In this document: piece by piece, positions 35,934 through 46,207 of the stretch
How positions within the stretch are numbered: position 1 is the stretch's first letter
How the letters are laid out: every line of letters begins with the position of its first letter
From: Microbacterium sp. LWH7-1.2
Lineage (GTDB): Bacteria; Actinomycetota; Actinomycetes; Actinomycetales; Microbacteriaceae
NCBI RefSeq assembly: GCF_038397755.1
Contig: NZ_CP151637.1
Location: 1,860,001-1,924,000, forward strand
DNA: 64,000 nt
Direction of reading: 5' to 3'
Position numbers and translations under genes: made by a program
Notes under the pieces: generated by a model
Databases searched by the model: none
Told to the model about the DNA's origin: nothing
What the model saw: the letters and a program-made list of their open reading frames with translations, nothing else

Positions 35934-37502
35934 TCAGGGAGCGCGACGCCAAGAGCCGGAGGCGGGCATCTCTCCGCCGAACAGCTGTCGCACGGTGACG
36001 AGCTGGAACCCCCGGTCGAGGAGCCCGTCGAGGACGGCTCCGGCCGTACGGGCGGTGGGTGCCTGGGTGTCGTGCTGGAGGATGATCGACCCGGCGCGCG
36101 GCTGCTCGACGGCCCGCGCGATGAGCACGTCGTCGGTGGGTCCCTGCCAGTCGAGGGTGTCGATGTCCCACAGGATCGCGGGCATGCCGGCAGCGGCGAG
36201 CACCCGCGGACCGAACTCGCCGTACGGCGGACGGAACGCGGTGATGTCCTGGCCAGAGACAGCCTCGAGCGCCCGCGTGGAATCGACGATCTGGGCGGTG
36301 ATCTGGGCGTCGGTCAGCTGCGGAAGATGCGGGTGGTTCCACGTGTGGCCCTCGAGCTCGTGGCCGTCCCTGGTCATGCGGGCAAGGGTCTCGGCGAAGC
36401 CCTGCGCGTTCTGGCCCATCGCGAAGAACGTCGCCGCCGCGTCGCGGGACGCGAGCTCGTCGAGGATTCCGGCCGTGTAGGCGGACGGGCCGTCGTCGTA
36501 GGTCAGCGCGACGCACGGCACGAGTGCGCAGTCCACGGCGCGCGCTCCCGCCGGCGCCGCGACGGGCCCGCGGTAGGGCTGCCCCGACGAGGCCAGCACG
36601 CGCGCGCCGAGCGAGGAGACGAGGCCGGCCGCGACATCGGTGGGAACGACGATCTCGAGGGGCTCCGTGGTCGGCGGCGCGCCGAGCCCGGTGAGATCGG
36701 GCGCGGTGAAACCCGGCGCAAGGGTGATGACGAACCCATCCTCCGAGGGGACGGTCGTCGCCAGCGCGTCCCGGATCGTCGCCAGCTGTGCGTCGTCGCC
36801 GACCACCACCGGGCGCTGACTGAGCGCGCCCGCATCGCGGCGCAACGCGTCGACGATGTGTGCGCCGAGCGCGGCCGCCGCGCCCTCGGCCCAGAGGCCG
36901 TCGGCCGTCACCGTCTCGCCGGTCGCGACGTCGGTATACAGCGTCGTGATGGCGTCGGAGTGGACACCGGCCTGGTCGCCGCTGACCACGCGGATGCGCT
37001 CCCCCACGATCGACCCGCCCGCGGCGACGATGCCGCAGACCACGGCCGTCCCCGCGCCGCCCGCCGGACCGAAAGCGGCATCGGCCAGGAGCTCGGCAGC
37101 CGGGAGCCGCGTGCTGCCGGCGGCACAACGGCGATCCCCGAGCCCGGAACCCACGGGCGAAGGAGTGGGTACGAACGCCGTCCCCGACGCGACCACGCGG
37201 TCTGCGATCGCGCCGCGGACGAACTGCTCCACCTGGGCGTTGAACGGGTCGGTGGCGGCGCCGGCGGGGAGCAGCGCGACGCGTGCCTGGATGCCGACCG
37301 CGTCGTTGCGCACGCGCAGCGGCACGATACCCGCCCCGAGCGGCCCGTCGGCGGTCGCCGAGATCTCAGGGACCGGATCGGTCGCGTGCACGACCTCCGG
37401 CGCCCGGGCCGGGGGTTCCCATCCCTCGCGGGACGCGGGCGCGCACGCCGACAGTGCGAGGACCGCGGCGGCCAGCGCGGCCGTCGCCCACCGGGCCTTC
37501 AT
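35934..37502 (-). CDS. Polysaccharide deacetylase (NodB, CE4) lipoprotein
   Basis: 522 residues. The lipoprotein signal MKARWATAALAAAVLALSAC gives lipidated Cys20. A long N-terminal domain (about 40-320) of unknown type is followed by the NodB domain. Motifs: TYDDGPS (metal Asp and catalytic base), HTWNHPHL (metal His pair), RPPYGEFG, LWDIDTLDWQG and LQHDTQ. The set is complete, so N-deacetylation of peptidoglycan or a surface glycan is expected. The stop is followed by unrelated genes. The gene is coupled to a small membrane protein upstream by an ATGA overlap. Confidence 0.9.
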   Translation of the reverse strand: MKARWATAALAAAVLALSACAPASREGWEPPARAPEVVHATDPVPEISATADGPLGAGIVPLRVRNDAVGIQARVALLPAGAATDPFNAQVEQFVRGAIADRVVASGTAFVPTPSPVGSGLGDRRCAAGSTRLPAAELLADAAFGPAGGAGTAVVCGIVAAGGSIVGERIRVVSGDQAGVHSDAITTLYTDVATGETVTADGLWAEGAAAALGAHIVDALRRDAGALSQRPVVVGDDAQLATIRDALATTVPSEDGFVITLAPGFTAPDLTGLGAPPTTEPLEIVVPTDVAAGLVSSLGARVLASSGQPYRGPVAAPAGARAVDCALVPCVALTYDDGPSAYTAGILDELASRDAAATFFAMGQNAQGFAETLARMTRDGHELEGHTWNHPHLPQLTDAQITAQIVDSTRALEAVSGQDITAFRPPYGEFGPRVLAAAGMPAILWDIDTLDWQGPTDDVLIARAVEQPRAGSIILQHDTQAPTARTAGAVLDGLLDRGFQLVTVRQLFGGEMPASGSWRRAP

Positions 37503-38032
37503 CGCCGGATGCCTTCCAGCAGATCGCCGATGGCGGTGCGGTACTCCGCCGGCTCATCGCCCTCGGCGGGGTGCACCTGCACGACGACGCGCACGCTGGG
37601 CGCGGCATCCGGCTCCCCCACTCCTGCGACGACTCCACCGTCGTCGAGATCGACATGGACCGCGGTCAGGCCGGACGCGAGCAGTTCCGAACGCGAAGCG
37701 CCCACGCCGGCGTCGGCGACGACGTCGCCGGGTTTCTCGTCGACCGACTCGAGCCTCGCGCGCAGCGCGCCGTCGGGCGTTCGCACCGTGATCGCATCCG
37801 CCGAGTCGCGCGTCACGACCCAGTCGGCGGGCACGACGACCGAGCCGCCCCCCAGATCGGTCGGAGCGCTCCCGTCCGACACCTCGCTCGAGAGATTCGC
37901 GATCGTCGGCGGAACGGCGACGATCGCGGCGATGGTGACCGCCGCGAGTACGACGGCAGCGGCCGCGCAGGCGAGCGCGATCTCCCACCGCCGTGCGGTG
38001 GATCCGACGCGTGCGTCCCCCGACACGGACAC
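37499..38032 (-). CDS. Small single-pass membrane protein
   Basis: 177 residues: cytosolic start, one helix (WEIALACAAAAVVLAAVTIAAIVAV, about 16-40), then an extracytoplasmic domain of about 135 residues (VVVPADWVVTRDSADAITVRTPDG). No family recognised. The stop overlaps the deacetylase ATG, so it is likely made with that surface enzyme. Confidence 0.7.
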   Translation of the reverse strand: MSVSGDARVGSTARRWEIALACAAAAVVLAAVTIAAIVAVPPTIANLSSEVSDGSAPTDLGGGSVVVPADWVVTRDSADAITVRTPDGALRARLESVDEKPGDVVADAGVGASRSELLASGLTAVHVDLDDGGVVAGVGEPDAAPSVRVVVQVHPAEGDEPAEYRTAIGDLLEGIRR

Positions 38033-38101
38033 CCCCTGACGGGGCCGAGTCTAGGAGCGGGGCATGCCCGGGTCGCTCAGGAACGCCTGAGTTTCGCGAG
38101 A

Positions 38102-38542
38102 TCAGTCCTCGCGCGGCTCGAGCAGGAAGATCGCGATCTGGCGGTCGGTGCGCTTCTGGTAGTTGTCGTAGTCGGGCCAGACCTCCGCAGCCCGCGCCCA
38201 CCACTCGATGCGCTCGTCGCCCGACAGCTCGCGCGCGGTGTAGTCCTGCTTCGCATCGGCGTCCTGCAGCTCGACGTGGGGCTGCCGCCGCATGTTCTCG
38301 GCCCACCTGGGCTCGTCCGGCGCGCCGCCCTTCGACGCGACGACGGCGTAGCGGCCCTCGTGCTCGACGCGCATGAGCGCCGTCTTGCGCAGGGCTCCGG
38401 ACTTGGCGCCGACGGTGGTCAGCACGATGATCGGCACGCCGCGCAGGGTGTTCGCCTTCTCGCCGTTCGACGCCTCGAACGCCTCGGCTTGTCTGCGGGC
38501 CCAGTCGGACGTGGACGGCTTGTACTCTCCGGTCAGCGGCAT
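38102..38542 (-). CDS. Deazaflavin (F420)-dependent nitroreductase-family protein
   Basis: 146 residues of the DDN fold: [36 protein letters not shown] and the [14 protein letters not shown] segment, then [22 protein letters not shown]. In Actinobacteria these small split-barrel proteins use F420 (sometimes FMN or heme). The substrate is not readable. I use ATG 38542 because the family start MPLTGEYxPS fits there; the longer frame is non-homologous. Confidence 0.88.
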   Translation of the reverse strand: MPLTGEYKPSTSDWARRQAEAFEASNGEKANTLRGVPIIVLTTVGAKSGALRKTALMRVEHEGRYAVVASKGGAPDEPRWAENMRRQPHVELQDADAKQDYTARELSGDERIEWWARAAEVWPDYDNYQKRTDRQIAIFLLEPRED

Positions 38543-38657
38543 GCCACCAGCGTATGGCGGCGGAAACCCCGTTCGGGCCGCGTTCGATTCGTCGTCCGGC
38601 GATCCCGCAGGCTCCGGCGGACGCCTCGACCTCCTGCCGTCAGCGGAGGAAACGACG

Positions 38658-38700
38658 GGGGGACGGATGCCGCGGCCCTGGGCCGCAGCATCCGTCCCCC
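38658..38700. terminator. Terminator after sucD
   Basis: GGGGGACGGATGC..GCGGCCC pairs with GGGCCGC..GCATCCGTCCCCC, a stem of about 20 bp with a tight loop, 18 bp past the sucD stop. Its arms contain the ACGGATGC/GCATCCGT word. Confidence 0.8.
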
Positions 38701-38718
38701 TTTCTCGAGCCGGTGAGG

Positions 38719-39648
<930 letters not shown>

Positions 39649-39653
39649 TCAGA

Positions 39654-40817
39654 TCAGGCGTGGGCGAGCTCGGCGGCCTTGTCGGCGCCCTCGTCCATCG
39701 TCTCGGCCAGGGTCACGAGCGGGTGGTTGGCGTCGCGCAGGATCGCCCGGCCCTCCTCGACCTTGTTGCCGTCGAGGCGCACGACCAGCGGCTTCGAAGC
39801 CGACGAACCGAGCTCGGCGAGCGCGCCGACGATGCCCTTGGCGACCGCGTCGCACGCGGTGATGCCGCCGAACACGTTGACGAACACGCTCTTGACCTGC
39901 GGGTCGCCCAGGATGACGTCGAGGCCCGCCGCCATGACCTCCGCCGAGGCGCCGCCGCCGATGTCGAGGAAGTTGGCGGGCTTCACGCCGCCGTGGTTCT
40001 CACCGGCGTACGCGACGACGTCGAGCGTCGACATCACGAGGCCCGCGCCGTTGCCGATGACGCCGACCTCGCCGTCGAGCTTGACGTAGTTGAGGTCGTT
40101 GGCCTTGGCCTTCGCCTCGAGCGGGTCGGCGGCGTCCTTGTCTTCGAGCAGCGCGTGACCGGCGTGACGGAAGTCGGCGTTCTCGTCGAGCGAGACCTTG
40201 CCGTCGAGGGCGATGACGTCGCCCTCCTCGGTGAGCACGAGCGGGTTGACCTCGACGAGCGTCGCGTCCTCGCCCTTGTACACGTTGTAGAGCTTGACGA
40301 AGACGTCGCTCACCTTGTCGACCAGGTCGGCCGAGAAGCCGGCGGCCTCCGCGATCTCCACCGCCTTCGCCTTGTCGATGCCCGTTCCGGGGTTGACGTC
40401 GATGCGCGCGAGGGCCTCGGGGCGCTCGACGGCGAGCTCCTCGATCTCCATGCCGCCCTCGACGCTGCACAGCGACAGGTACGAGCGGTTCGCACGGTCG
40501 AGCAGCACCGAGAAGTAGTACTCCTTGTCGATGCGGGCACCCTGCGCGACCATGACGCGCTTGACGACGTGACCCTTGATGTCGAGGCCGAGGATGGCCT
40601 GAGCGGCCTCGTAGGCCTCATCGGGCGTCTTGGCGACCTTCACGCCGCCGGCCTTGCCGCGACCGCCGGTCTTGACCTGGGCCTTGACGACGACGACACC
40701 GCCGATCTTCTCGGCTGCGGCACGCACCTCCTCCGGCGTGTCCGCGACGATGCCGGCGAGCACCGGCACCTCGTACTTCTCGAAAAGGTCTCGTGCCTGG
40801 TACTCGTACAGATCCAC
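39654..40817 (-). CDS. sucC: Succinyl-CoA synthetase beta subunit
   Basis: 387 residues. ATP-grasp start [55 protein letters not shown], and [16 protein letters not shown] with [15 protein letters not shown]. First gene of sucCD. The palindrome about 60 bp upstream is shared with icd, suggesting common control of two TCA steps. Confidence 0.98.
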   Translation of the reverse strand: MDLYEYQARDLFEKYEVPVLAGIVADTPEEVRAAAEKIGGVVVVKAQVKTGGRGKAGGVKVAKTPDEAYEAAQAILGLDIKGHVVKRVMVAQGARIDKEYYFSVLLDRANRSYLSLCSVEGGMEIEELAVERPEALARIDVNPGTGIDKAKAVEIAEAAGFSADLVDKVSDVFVKLYNVYKGEDATLVEVNPLVLTEEGDVIALDGKVSLDENADFRHAGHALLEDKDAADPLEAKAKANDLNYVKLDGEVGVIGNGAGLVMSTLDVVAYAGENHGGVKPANFLDIGGGASAEVMAAGLDVILGDPQVKSVFVNVFGGITACDAVAKGIVGALAELGSSASKPLVVRLDGNKVEEGRAILRDANHPLVTLAETMDEGADKAAELAHA

Positions 40818-40868
40818 AGTGATTTCCTTCGCAGGTGGCGAATGGGGGTGGGGACGACGCGGAAAGCG

Positions 40869-40882
40869 TCTCGACGTCGAGA
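40869..40882 (-). promoter_or_regulatory. Palindromic operator candidate upstream of sucCD
   Basis: TCTCGACGTCGAGA is a perfect 14-bp palindrome centred 59 bp from the sucC ATG, 13 of 14 identical to the icd copy. Confidence 0.55.
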
Positions 40883-40990
40883 TATCGACCAGTCCCCCAG
40901 CCTACTACCGGTCATCGTCCGGTTCTGACCGCAGCGACGCGCCGCGGCGTTCCGAAGAGCTGAACGGATGCTGCGATCCCACGCCCGCGG

Positions 40991-42574
40991 TCACCGCGCG
41001 GTCGTGGCCTGCGGCGTCCGGACTTCGGCGGGGTCGTCCTCGAGCTCCTCGCCGGGAACGCGGGGAAGGCGCGGGAGGTCTCGGAGGGCCGGCCCCTCGA
41101 TGCGCGACCCCTCTGCCGTGAACCGCGACGCGTGGAGCGGGCAGTCCCACGTGAGTTCGGCGTCGTTCCACCGCAGCACACCGCCGAGGTGGGTGCAGAC
41201 GGCGCTCACGGCGCACGTGCGCCCGTCGACCGTCGAGATCCCCACCGGCTGACCGGCCCGGTTGGCGACGACACCCTCCCCCTCGGCCGGGCGGGGCACC
41301 GGGGTGGGCACGCCCTGAGCGCCGATCCATCCCGATGCCGCCTCCCACCCGACCCGCAGGTTCTCCACCCCGCCGCGGGCGAGATCGGCGGGCACTGTGA
41401 ACCGCGTGGAGATGACGTTCATCCACTCCGGGCGATCGCGGCGTGGCACCCTGCAGATCTCCGCCGTCAGCCGCAGCGCCGCAGCCGGCGCGTTCGACAG
41501 CCCCCACTTCGCGTAGCCGGTGGCGAACCGGATGCGACCGAGCGCGCGCGGCATCGCACCGACGAAGGGGATGAGGTCGTGCGATGCGTAGTCCTGCGCC
41601 GACCACGAGGCGACGGGTTCGGCGCCCGGGAAGTGGTACTGCGCCCACGACACGAGGCCCTCCACGCTCGCGAGCGGGGAGGCCGCGCGGCCGACAGGGA
41701 AGCCGTTGCCGCCCACGATCAGCTGCGCGACCTCGGCGGGGCCGTCTTCGGGAGTGATCGAGCGCACCGACTTGGTCTCGCCGTCGACCGAGATGTAGAG
41801 CCCTTCGGGGAGGGGTCCGTCTGTCGCGAACGCCACGCACGACGAGCGCAGCCCGCGCACCTTGGCGAAGTAGAGGCCCCGGTCGGTGATCGGGGTCGCC
41901 GTGGCGAGCACGACGTGGTTCGCCGCGAGGAATCCTCTCGTCGTCTCGATTCCGGACCATGGCACGGCGTGGACGCGCGTGACGCGCACGCCCGTGTGCA
42001 GCGTGCCTCCCTCGCGCAGCAGCGCCTGGGCGAGGGCGATGAGGAGACGCTGCGGATCGATCGCGACCTGGCGGTCGAGCGCCACCGCGTCGACCATGTC
42101 GAACGGCGACTGCGCGAGCTGGTCGGGTTCGACCCGCCGCACCGGGAGCCCGGCCTCGACGGACGCGTTCAGCTCGGCTTCGATGCACGCGACGCCTTCC
42201 GGCGTCTGCGCGTACGAGTACGCCGCGCGGCGCGAGTAGGGCACACCGAGCTCGTCGGCGATTCCTGTGAGCCACTGCGCACCGTCCTGGTTGGACTCGA
42301 CGTACGCGCGCACCAGCCGCGCCGAGTGGTGCCGGCGCAGGCTCGAGAGCACCGCACCCTGCAGGAGCGACAGCTTGCCGGTGTTGGCTCCCGAGGCGAG
42401 CCCTCCCACCTCCCCCGCCTCCACCACGGCGACGTCCATGCCCCGGCGGGTGAGGAGCAGCGCGGTCGACAGGCCCGTCAGGCCCGCTCCGACGACCACG
42501 ACGTCACGCCGGCGGCCGGACGCGAACGGGGTGCCCACGACCTCTGGGGCGTCTCTCTTCCAGATCGGCGTCAT
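40991..42574 (-). CDS. FAD-dependent oxidoreductase with C-terminal Rieske domain
   Basis: About 527 residues. A DAO-type FAD fold opens with DVVVVGAGLTGLSTALLL (GxGxxG, about 24-40). A C-terminal Rieske [2Fe-2S] site has C-T-H (Cys460, His462) and CPLH (Cys478, His481). This FAD-plus-Rieske layout is common in actinobacterial proteins annotated FAD-dependent oxidoreductase; the substrate is unknown. I start at ATG 42574, 10 codons inside the longest frame, where MTPIWKRDAP resembles relatives. Divergent from the TetR gene, which may control it. Confidence 0.88.
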   Translation of the reverse strand: MTPIWKRDAPEVVGTPFASGRRRDVVVVGAGLTGLSTALLLTRRGMDVAVVEAGEVGGLASGANTGKLSLLQGAVLSSLRRHHSARLVRAYVESNQDGAQWLTGIADELGVPYSRRAAYSYAQTPEGVACIEAELNASVEAGLPVRRVEPDQLAQSPFDMVDAVALDRQVAIDPQRLLIALAQALLREGGTLHTGVRVTRVHAVPWSGIETTRGFLAANHVVLATATPITDRGLYFAKVRGLRSSCVAFATDGPLPEGLYISVDGETKSVRSITPEDGPAEVAQLIVGGNGFPVGRAASPLASVEGLVSWAQYHFPGAEPVASWSAQDYASHDLIPFVGAMPRALGRIRFATGYAKWGLSNAPAAALRLTAEICRVPRRDRPEWMNVISTRFTVPADLARGGVENLRVGWEAASGWIGAQGVPTPVPRPAEGEGVVANRAGQPVGISTVDGRTCAVSAVCTHLGGVLRWNDAELTWDCPLHASRFTAEGSRIEGPALRDLPRLPRVPGEELEDDPAEVRTPQATTAR

Positions 42575-42713
42575 GACCACAGTGAACTCCGGTGCCGCAC
42601 ACACGGCGACGGGGTTGACAGTGGCCGACCGAGCCGCCCGGGCGAAACCGGCGCCGCGGCGCGCGCAGGCATGCCCGCGCCGGCCGCAGCGCGCGCATTA
42701 GGCTCTCCCCGAG

Positions 42714-43403
42714 ATGTCCGACACCGCTGCCGCCTCCGCCAACCAGGCCGCCTCCCGCGCGGCCGTGGTCGCCGCCGCGCTCGAACTGTTCGCCGAGCAG
42801 GGGTTCGATCAGACCTCGGTGGAGCAGATCGCCCAGGCGGCCGGCGTATCGCGCTCGACGTTCTTCCGGCAGTTCGGCGGCAAGGACGACGTCGTGTTCA
42901 CCGACCACGAGCTGCTGCTCGAGCGCCTGCGCGAGTTCCTGGCGCAGCCGCACCGCGATCCGTGGGCGGCCGTGTGCGAGGCATCCGTCTTCGTGTACGC
43001 GCACTTCGCGGCGGACCCCGAGCTCGCCCGGCGGCGCTACGGGGTCGTCCGAGGCGTGCCGGCACTGCGCGATCGCGAGATCGTGACGGTGTTCCGGTAC
43101 GAGCGCCTCTTCGACGAGTATCTGCGCGCGTCCCTGCCCGGTCTCGACCCGCTGGACGCTGTCGGGTTCTCGGCTCTCATCACCGCGATCCACAACCACG
43201 TGCTGCGCCGGCTCATCCGCGGCCCGAAGAAGGTGCCCGTCTCGGTCCTCCGCACGGCCCTCGACGACGCCCGTCGCCGCTTCGGAGTACTCCCCGACAG
43301 CGAGGCGGATCCCGCCGCCGAGCAGGTCGTCGTGGCCGTGTTCCCGCGTGCGATGCCGACCGCCGAAGTGGCCCGCCGGCTGCGCGAGCGACTCGACGGC
43401 TGA
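42714..43403 (+). CDS. TetR-family transcriptional regulator
   Basis: 229 residues. The HTH is AALELFAEQGFDQTSVEQIAQAAGVSRSTFFRQFGGKDDVV (about 20-62); the C-terminal ligand domain is all-helical and unassigned. It diverges from the Rieske/FAD oxidoreductase gene with about 140 bp between starts, the usual arrangement for a local repressor. Confidence 0.92.
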   Translation: MSDTAAASANQAASRAAVVAAALELFAEQGFDQTSVEQIAQAAGVSRSTFFRQFGGKDDVVFTDHELLLERLREFLAQPHRDPWAAVCEASVFVYAHFAADPELARRRYGVVRGVPALRDREIVTVFRYERLFDEYLRASLPGLDPLDAVGFSALITAIHNHVLRRLIRGPKKVPVSVLRTALDDARRRFGVLPDSEADPAAEQVVVAVFPRAMPTAEVARRLRERLDG

Positions 43404-43465
43404 ATCCGCGGCGCGTCGGCGGAATTCCTCGTCGCAGCGCCGTGGTGCGACGGTATGTTCGAGCC

Positions 43466-46186
43466 ATGAGCACCGTGGACAGCTCGCCCGGAACGGCAGG
43501 GAACGCCCCCTGGTACACGCAGGATCCAGACACCGTGGTCACCGCGCTCCGCAGCGACCGCGACCGCGGGCTGACGGCCGCCGACGCCGCACAGCGGCTC
43601 GCCGAGCACGGCCCCAACTCGATCGCGGCCGAGAAGCCGCCGTCGACGCTGCAGGTCGCGTTGCAGCAGCTCGCCGATCCCATGAACGTCATGCTGGTCG
43701 CCGTCGCGATCATCAGCCTCTTCATCAACCAGGTGAGCGTCGGCATCCTCGTCGGCGCGCTGGTGGTGCTGAACATCGTGCTCGGCACCCGGCAGGAGCT
43801 CAAGGCGAAGGCATCCGTCGACGCCCTCGCCAAGATGCAGATCCCCCAGGCCAAGGTCGTCCGCGACGGGTCGCTCTTGCAGGTCGACGCGACGACCCTC
43901 GTGCCGGGCGACATCGTCGCCCTCGAGGCCGGCGACATCGTGCCGGCCGACGGGCGCATCGTGCGCTCGGCGACGCTCGAGACGCAGGAGGCGGCTCTCA
44001 CGGGTGAGAGCGCACCGATCCCGAAGGACGCCGGCACCCTCACCGACCCCGAGACGACCCTCGGCGACCGCACCGACATGGTCTTCCAGAACACCCAGGT
44101 GACGCGAGGGACGGCGACGGTGGTCATCACCGACACCGGCATGCAGACGCAGATGGGCCAGATCGCCTCGATGCTCTCGGCGGTCAAGCCGGCCAAGTCG
44201 CCGCTGCAGCGCGAGCTCGACTCCCTCACCGGCGTGCTCGGCTGGATCGCGTGGGGCGCGGTGGCGATCATCATCATCACGGGCCTGCTGCGCGGCCAGG
44301 AGATCACGTCGGTGATCCTGCTCGGCATCTCGATGGCGATCTCGGCGATCCCGACCGGCATGCCCTCGTTCGTGCAGGCGATGCTCTCGTACGGCTCTCG
44401 CCAGCTCGCCGAGCACAAGGCCGTCGTCAAGAACCTGACGGATGTCGAGACGCTGGGCGCGACGAGCGCCATCAACTCCGACAAGACCGGCACGCTCACG
44501 ATGAACGAGATGACGGTCGAGTCGCTGTACTACCGCGGCGAGTGGTTCACCGTCGCGGGCTCCGGCTACGAGAAGTCCGGCGAGGTGCGCCATGTGGCGG
44601 GCCTGCCCGTGCCGCAGTTCCACCAGCTCGCGCTCGGACTCACCCTCTGCAGCGACGCGACCGTCTCCGACGACGGCGCCGTGATCGGCGACCCGACCGA
44701 GGCCGCGCTCGTCGTGCTCGCCGCCAAGCTGGGCGCCGACGCGGAACTCACCAGGGCGAAGTTCCCGCGCATCGCGGAGGTGCCGTTCGACTCGGCCTAC
44801 AAGTTCATGGGCACCTTCCACGAGATCCCGGTGGAGGGCGTCGAGACCGTCGTGGGCTACGTCAAGGGCGGACCCGACGTGGTGCTCGACCGCTGCAGCT
44901 CGGTCGCGACAATGGAGGGCGTCGTGCCCATCGCCGACCGCCGCGACGCGATCCTCGAGGCGAACCGCTCGCTCTCGGAGCAGGGCCTTCGCGTCCTCGC
45001 GTTCGCGTTCCGCCGCTTCGCCCCCGATGCGCCTGTCGCCGACGACCCCATGGCGGCAGTCTCCGATCTCACGTTCGTCGGCCTCGTCGGCATCATCGAC
45101 CCGCTGCGGCCGTCCTCGAAGGAGGCCGTGCGCATCGCGCGCGAGGCCGGCATCGAGGTCCGCATGATCACGGGCGACCACGCGATCACCGCCGCGGCGA
45201 TCGGCGCGAAGCTCGGCCTCGGCGAGGGCGCCGCGAGCGGCGCCGAGATCCAGGCGATGAGCGACGACGAGGTGAAGGCGGCGCTGCCGCGCCTGCACAT
45301 GTTCGGCCGTGTCACCCCGGAAGACAAGCTGCGTCTGGCCCGTCTCATGCAGGAGCAGGGTGCGGTCGTCGCGATGACCGGCGACGCCGTGAACGACGCC
45401 GCCGCGCTCAAGCAGGCCGACATCGGCGTCGCGATGGGCTCCGGCAGCGACGTCACGAAGCAGGCGGGGAAGATGATCCTCGTCGACGACAACTTCGGCA
45501 CCCTCGTGACCGCGGTACGTCTCGGCCGCTCGATCTACGAGAAGATCGTCAGCTACGTCCGGTTCCAGATGTCGCAGCTCTTCTCGCTCGTGCTGCTGTT
45601 CCTCGTGGCGAGCATCTTCGACATCAACGACGGCGTGCCGCTCACGCCCATCATGGTGCTGTTCCTGAACTTCTTCATCGCCATCTTCCCGGTCATCGTG
45701 ATCCTCCTCGACCCCGTCCCCGACGGCATCATGCTGAAGCCGCCACGCGACCCGAAGAAGACCATCGCCAACGCGGCCGCGGTCACGCTCTGGTTCGTCT
45801 ACGGCGGTCTCATCTTCATCACCACGCTCGTGCCGCTGCTCATCTACCCCGACCTGCTCAGCTCGACCGAGCCCAACGTGCCGGTCACGATGGCCTTCGT
45901 GGTCTGCGCGCTCGGCTCGATCTTCGGCGGGCTCGTCATGCGGCGCGACCCCGAGTCGGGTCTCGCCGCCCCAATCATCGACGCGGTGAAGTGGCTGTCG
46001 ATCCCGCTGGCCCTCACGGTCGTCGCGGTCGAGGTGCCGTTCATGCAGCGCCTCGTCGGCACGACGAGCCTCTCGGGCAACGAGTGGCTGATCGCGCTCG
46101 GCCTCGCGCTGCTCGTGCCCGTGCTGATCGAGCTCGAGAAGTGGATCCGCCGGGCACGACTCCGCCGCCGCGCCGCGCAGGCCTGA
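43466..46186 (+). CDS. P-type cation-transporting ATPase (P2-like)
   Basis: 906 residues. N-terminal cation-ATPase domain (DPDTVVTALRSDRDRGLT), LTGES actuator loop, phosphorylation site SDKTGTLT (Asp339), MITGDH and GDAVNDAAALKQADIGVAMG hinge motifs; about ten helices. The motif set is P2-type (Ca2+ or Na+/K+ family), but the TM4 ion site is PTGMP (296-300) instead of PEGLP, so the Glu that binds Ca2+ is a Thr. Ion specificity is therefore open. ATG 43466 was chosen; upstream readings run through unrelated sequence. Confidence 0.9.
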   Translation: MSTVDSSPGTAGNAPWYTQDPDTVVTALRSDRDRGLTAADAAQRLAEHGPNSIAAEKPPSTLQVALQQLADPMNVMLVAVAIISLFINQVSVGILVGALVVLNIVLGTRQELKAKASVDALAKMQIPQAKVVRDGSLLQVDATTLVPGDIVALEAGDIVPADGRIVRSATLETQEAALTGESAPIPKDAGTLTDPETTLGDRTDMVFQNTQVTRGTATVVITDTGMQTQMGQIASMLSAVKPAKSPLQRELDSLTGVLGWIAWGAVAIIIITGLLRGQEITSVILLGISMAISAIPTGMPSFVQAMLSYGSRQLAEHKAVVKNLTDVETLGATSAINSDKTGTLTMNEMTVESLYYRGEWFTVAGSGYEKSGEVRHVAGLPVPQFHQLALGLTLCSDATVSDDGAVIGDPTEAALVVLAAKLGADAELTRAKFPRIAEVPFDSAYKFMGTFHEIPVEGVETVVGYVKGGPDVVLDRCSSVATMEGVVPIADRRDAILEANRSLSEQGLRVLAFAFRRFAPDAPVADDPMAAVSDLTFVGLVGIIDPLRPSSKEAVRIAREAGIEVRMITGDHAITAAAIGAKLGLGEGAASGAEIQAMSDDEVKAALPRLHMFGRVTPEDKLRLARLMQEQGAVVAMTGDAVNDAAALKQADIGVAMGSGSDVTKQAGKMILVDDNFGTLVTAVRLGRSIYEKIVSYVRFQMSQLFSLVLLFLVASIFDINDGVPLTPIMVLFLNFFIAIFPVIVILLDPVPDGIMLKPPRDPKKTIANAAAVTLWFVYGGLIFITTLVPLLIYPDLLSSTEPNVPVTMAFVVCALGSIFGGLVMRRDPESGLAAPIIDAVKWLSIPLALTVVAVEVPFMQRLVGTTSLSGNEWLIALGLALLVPVLIELEKWIRRARLRRRAAQA

Positions 46187-46207
46187 CGTACGGGCCGAGG
46201 AGGTCGC

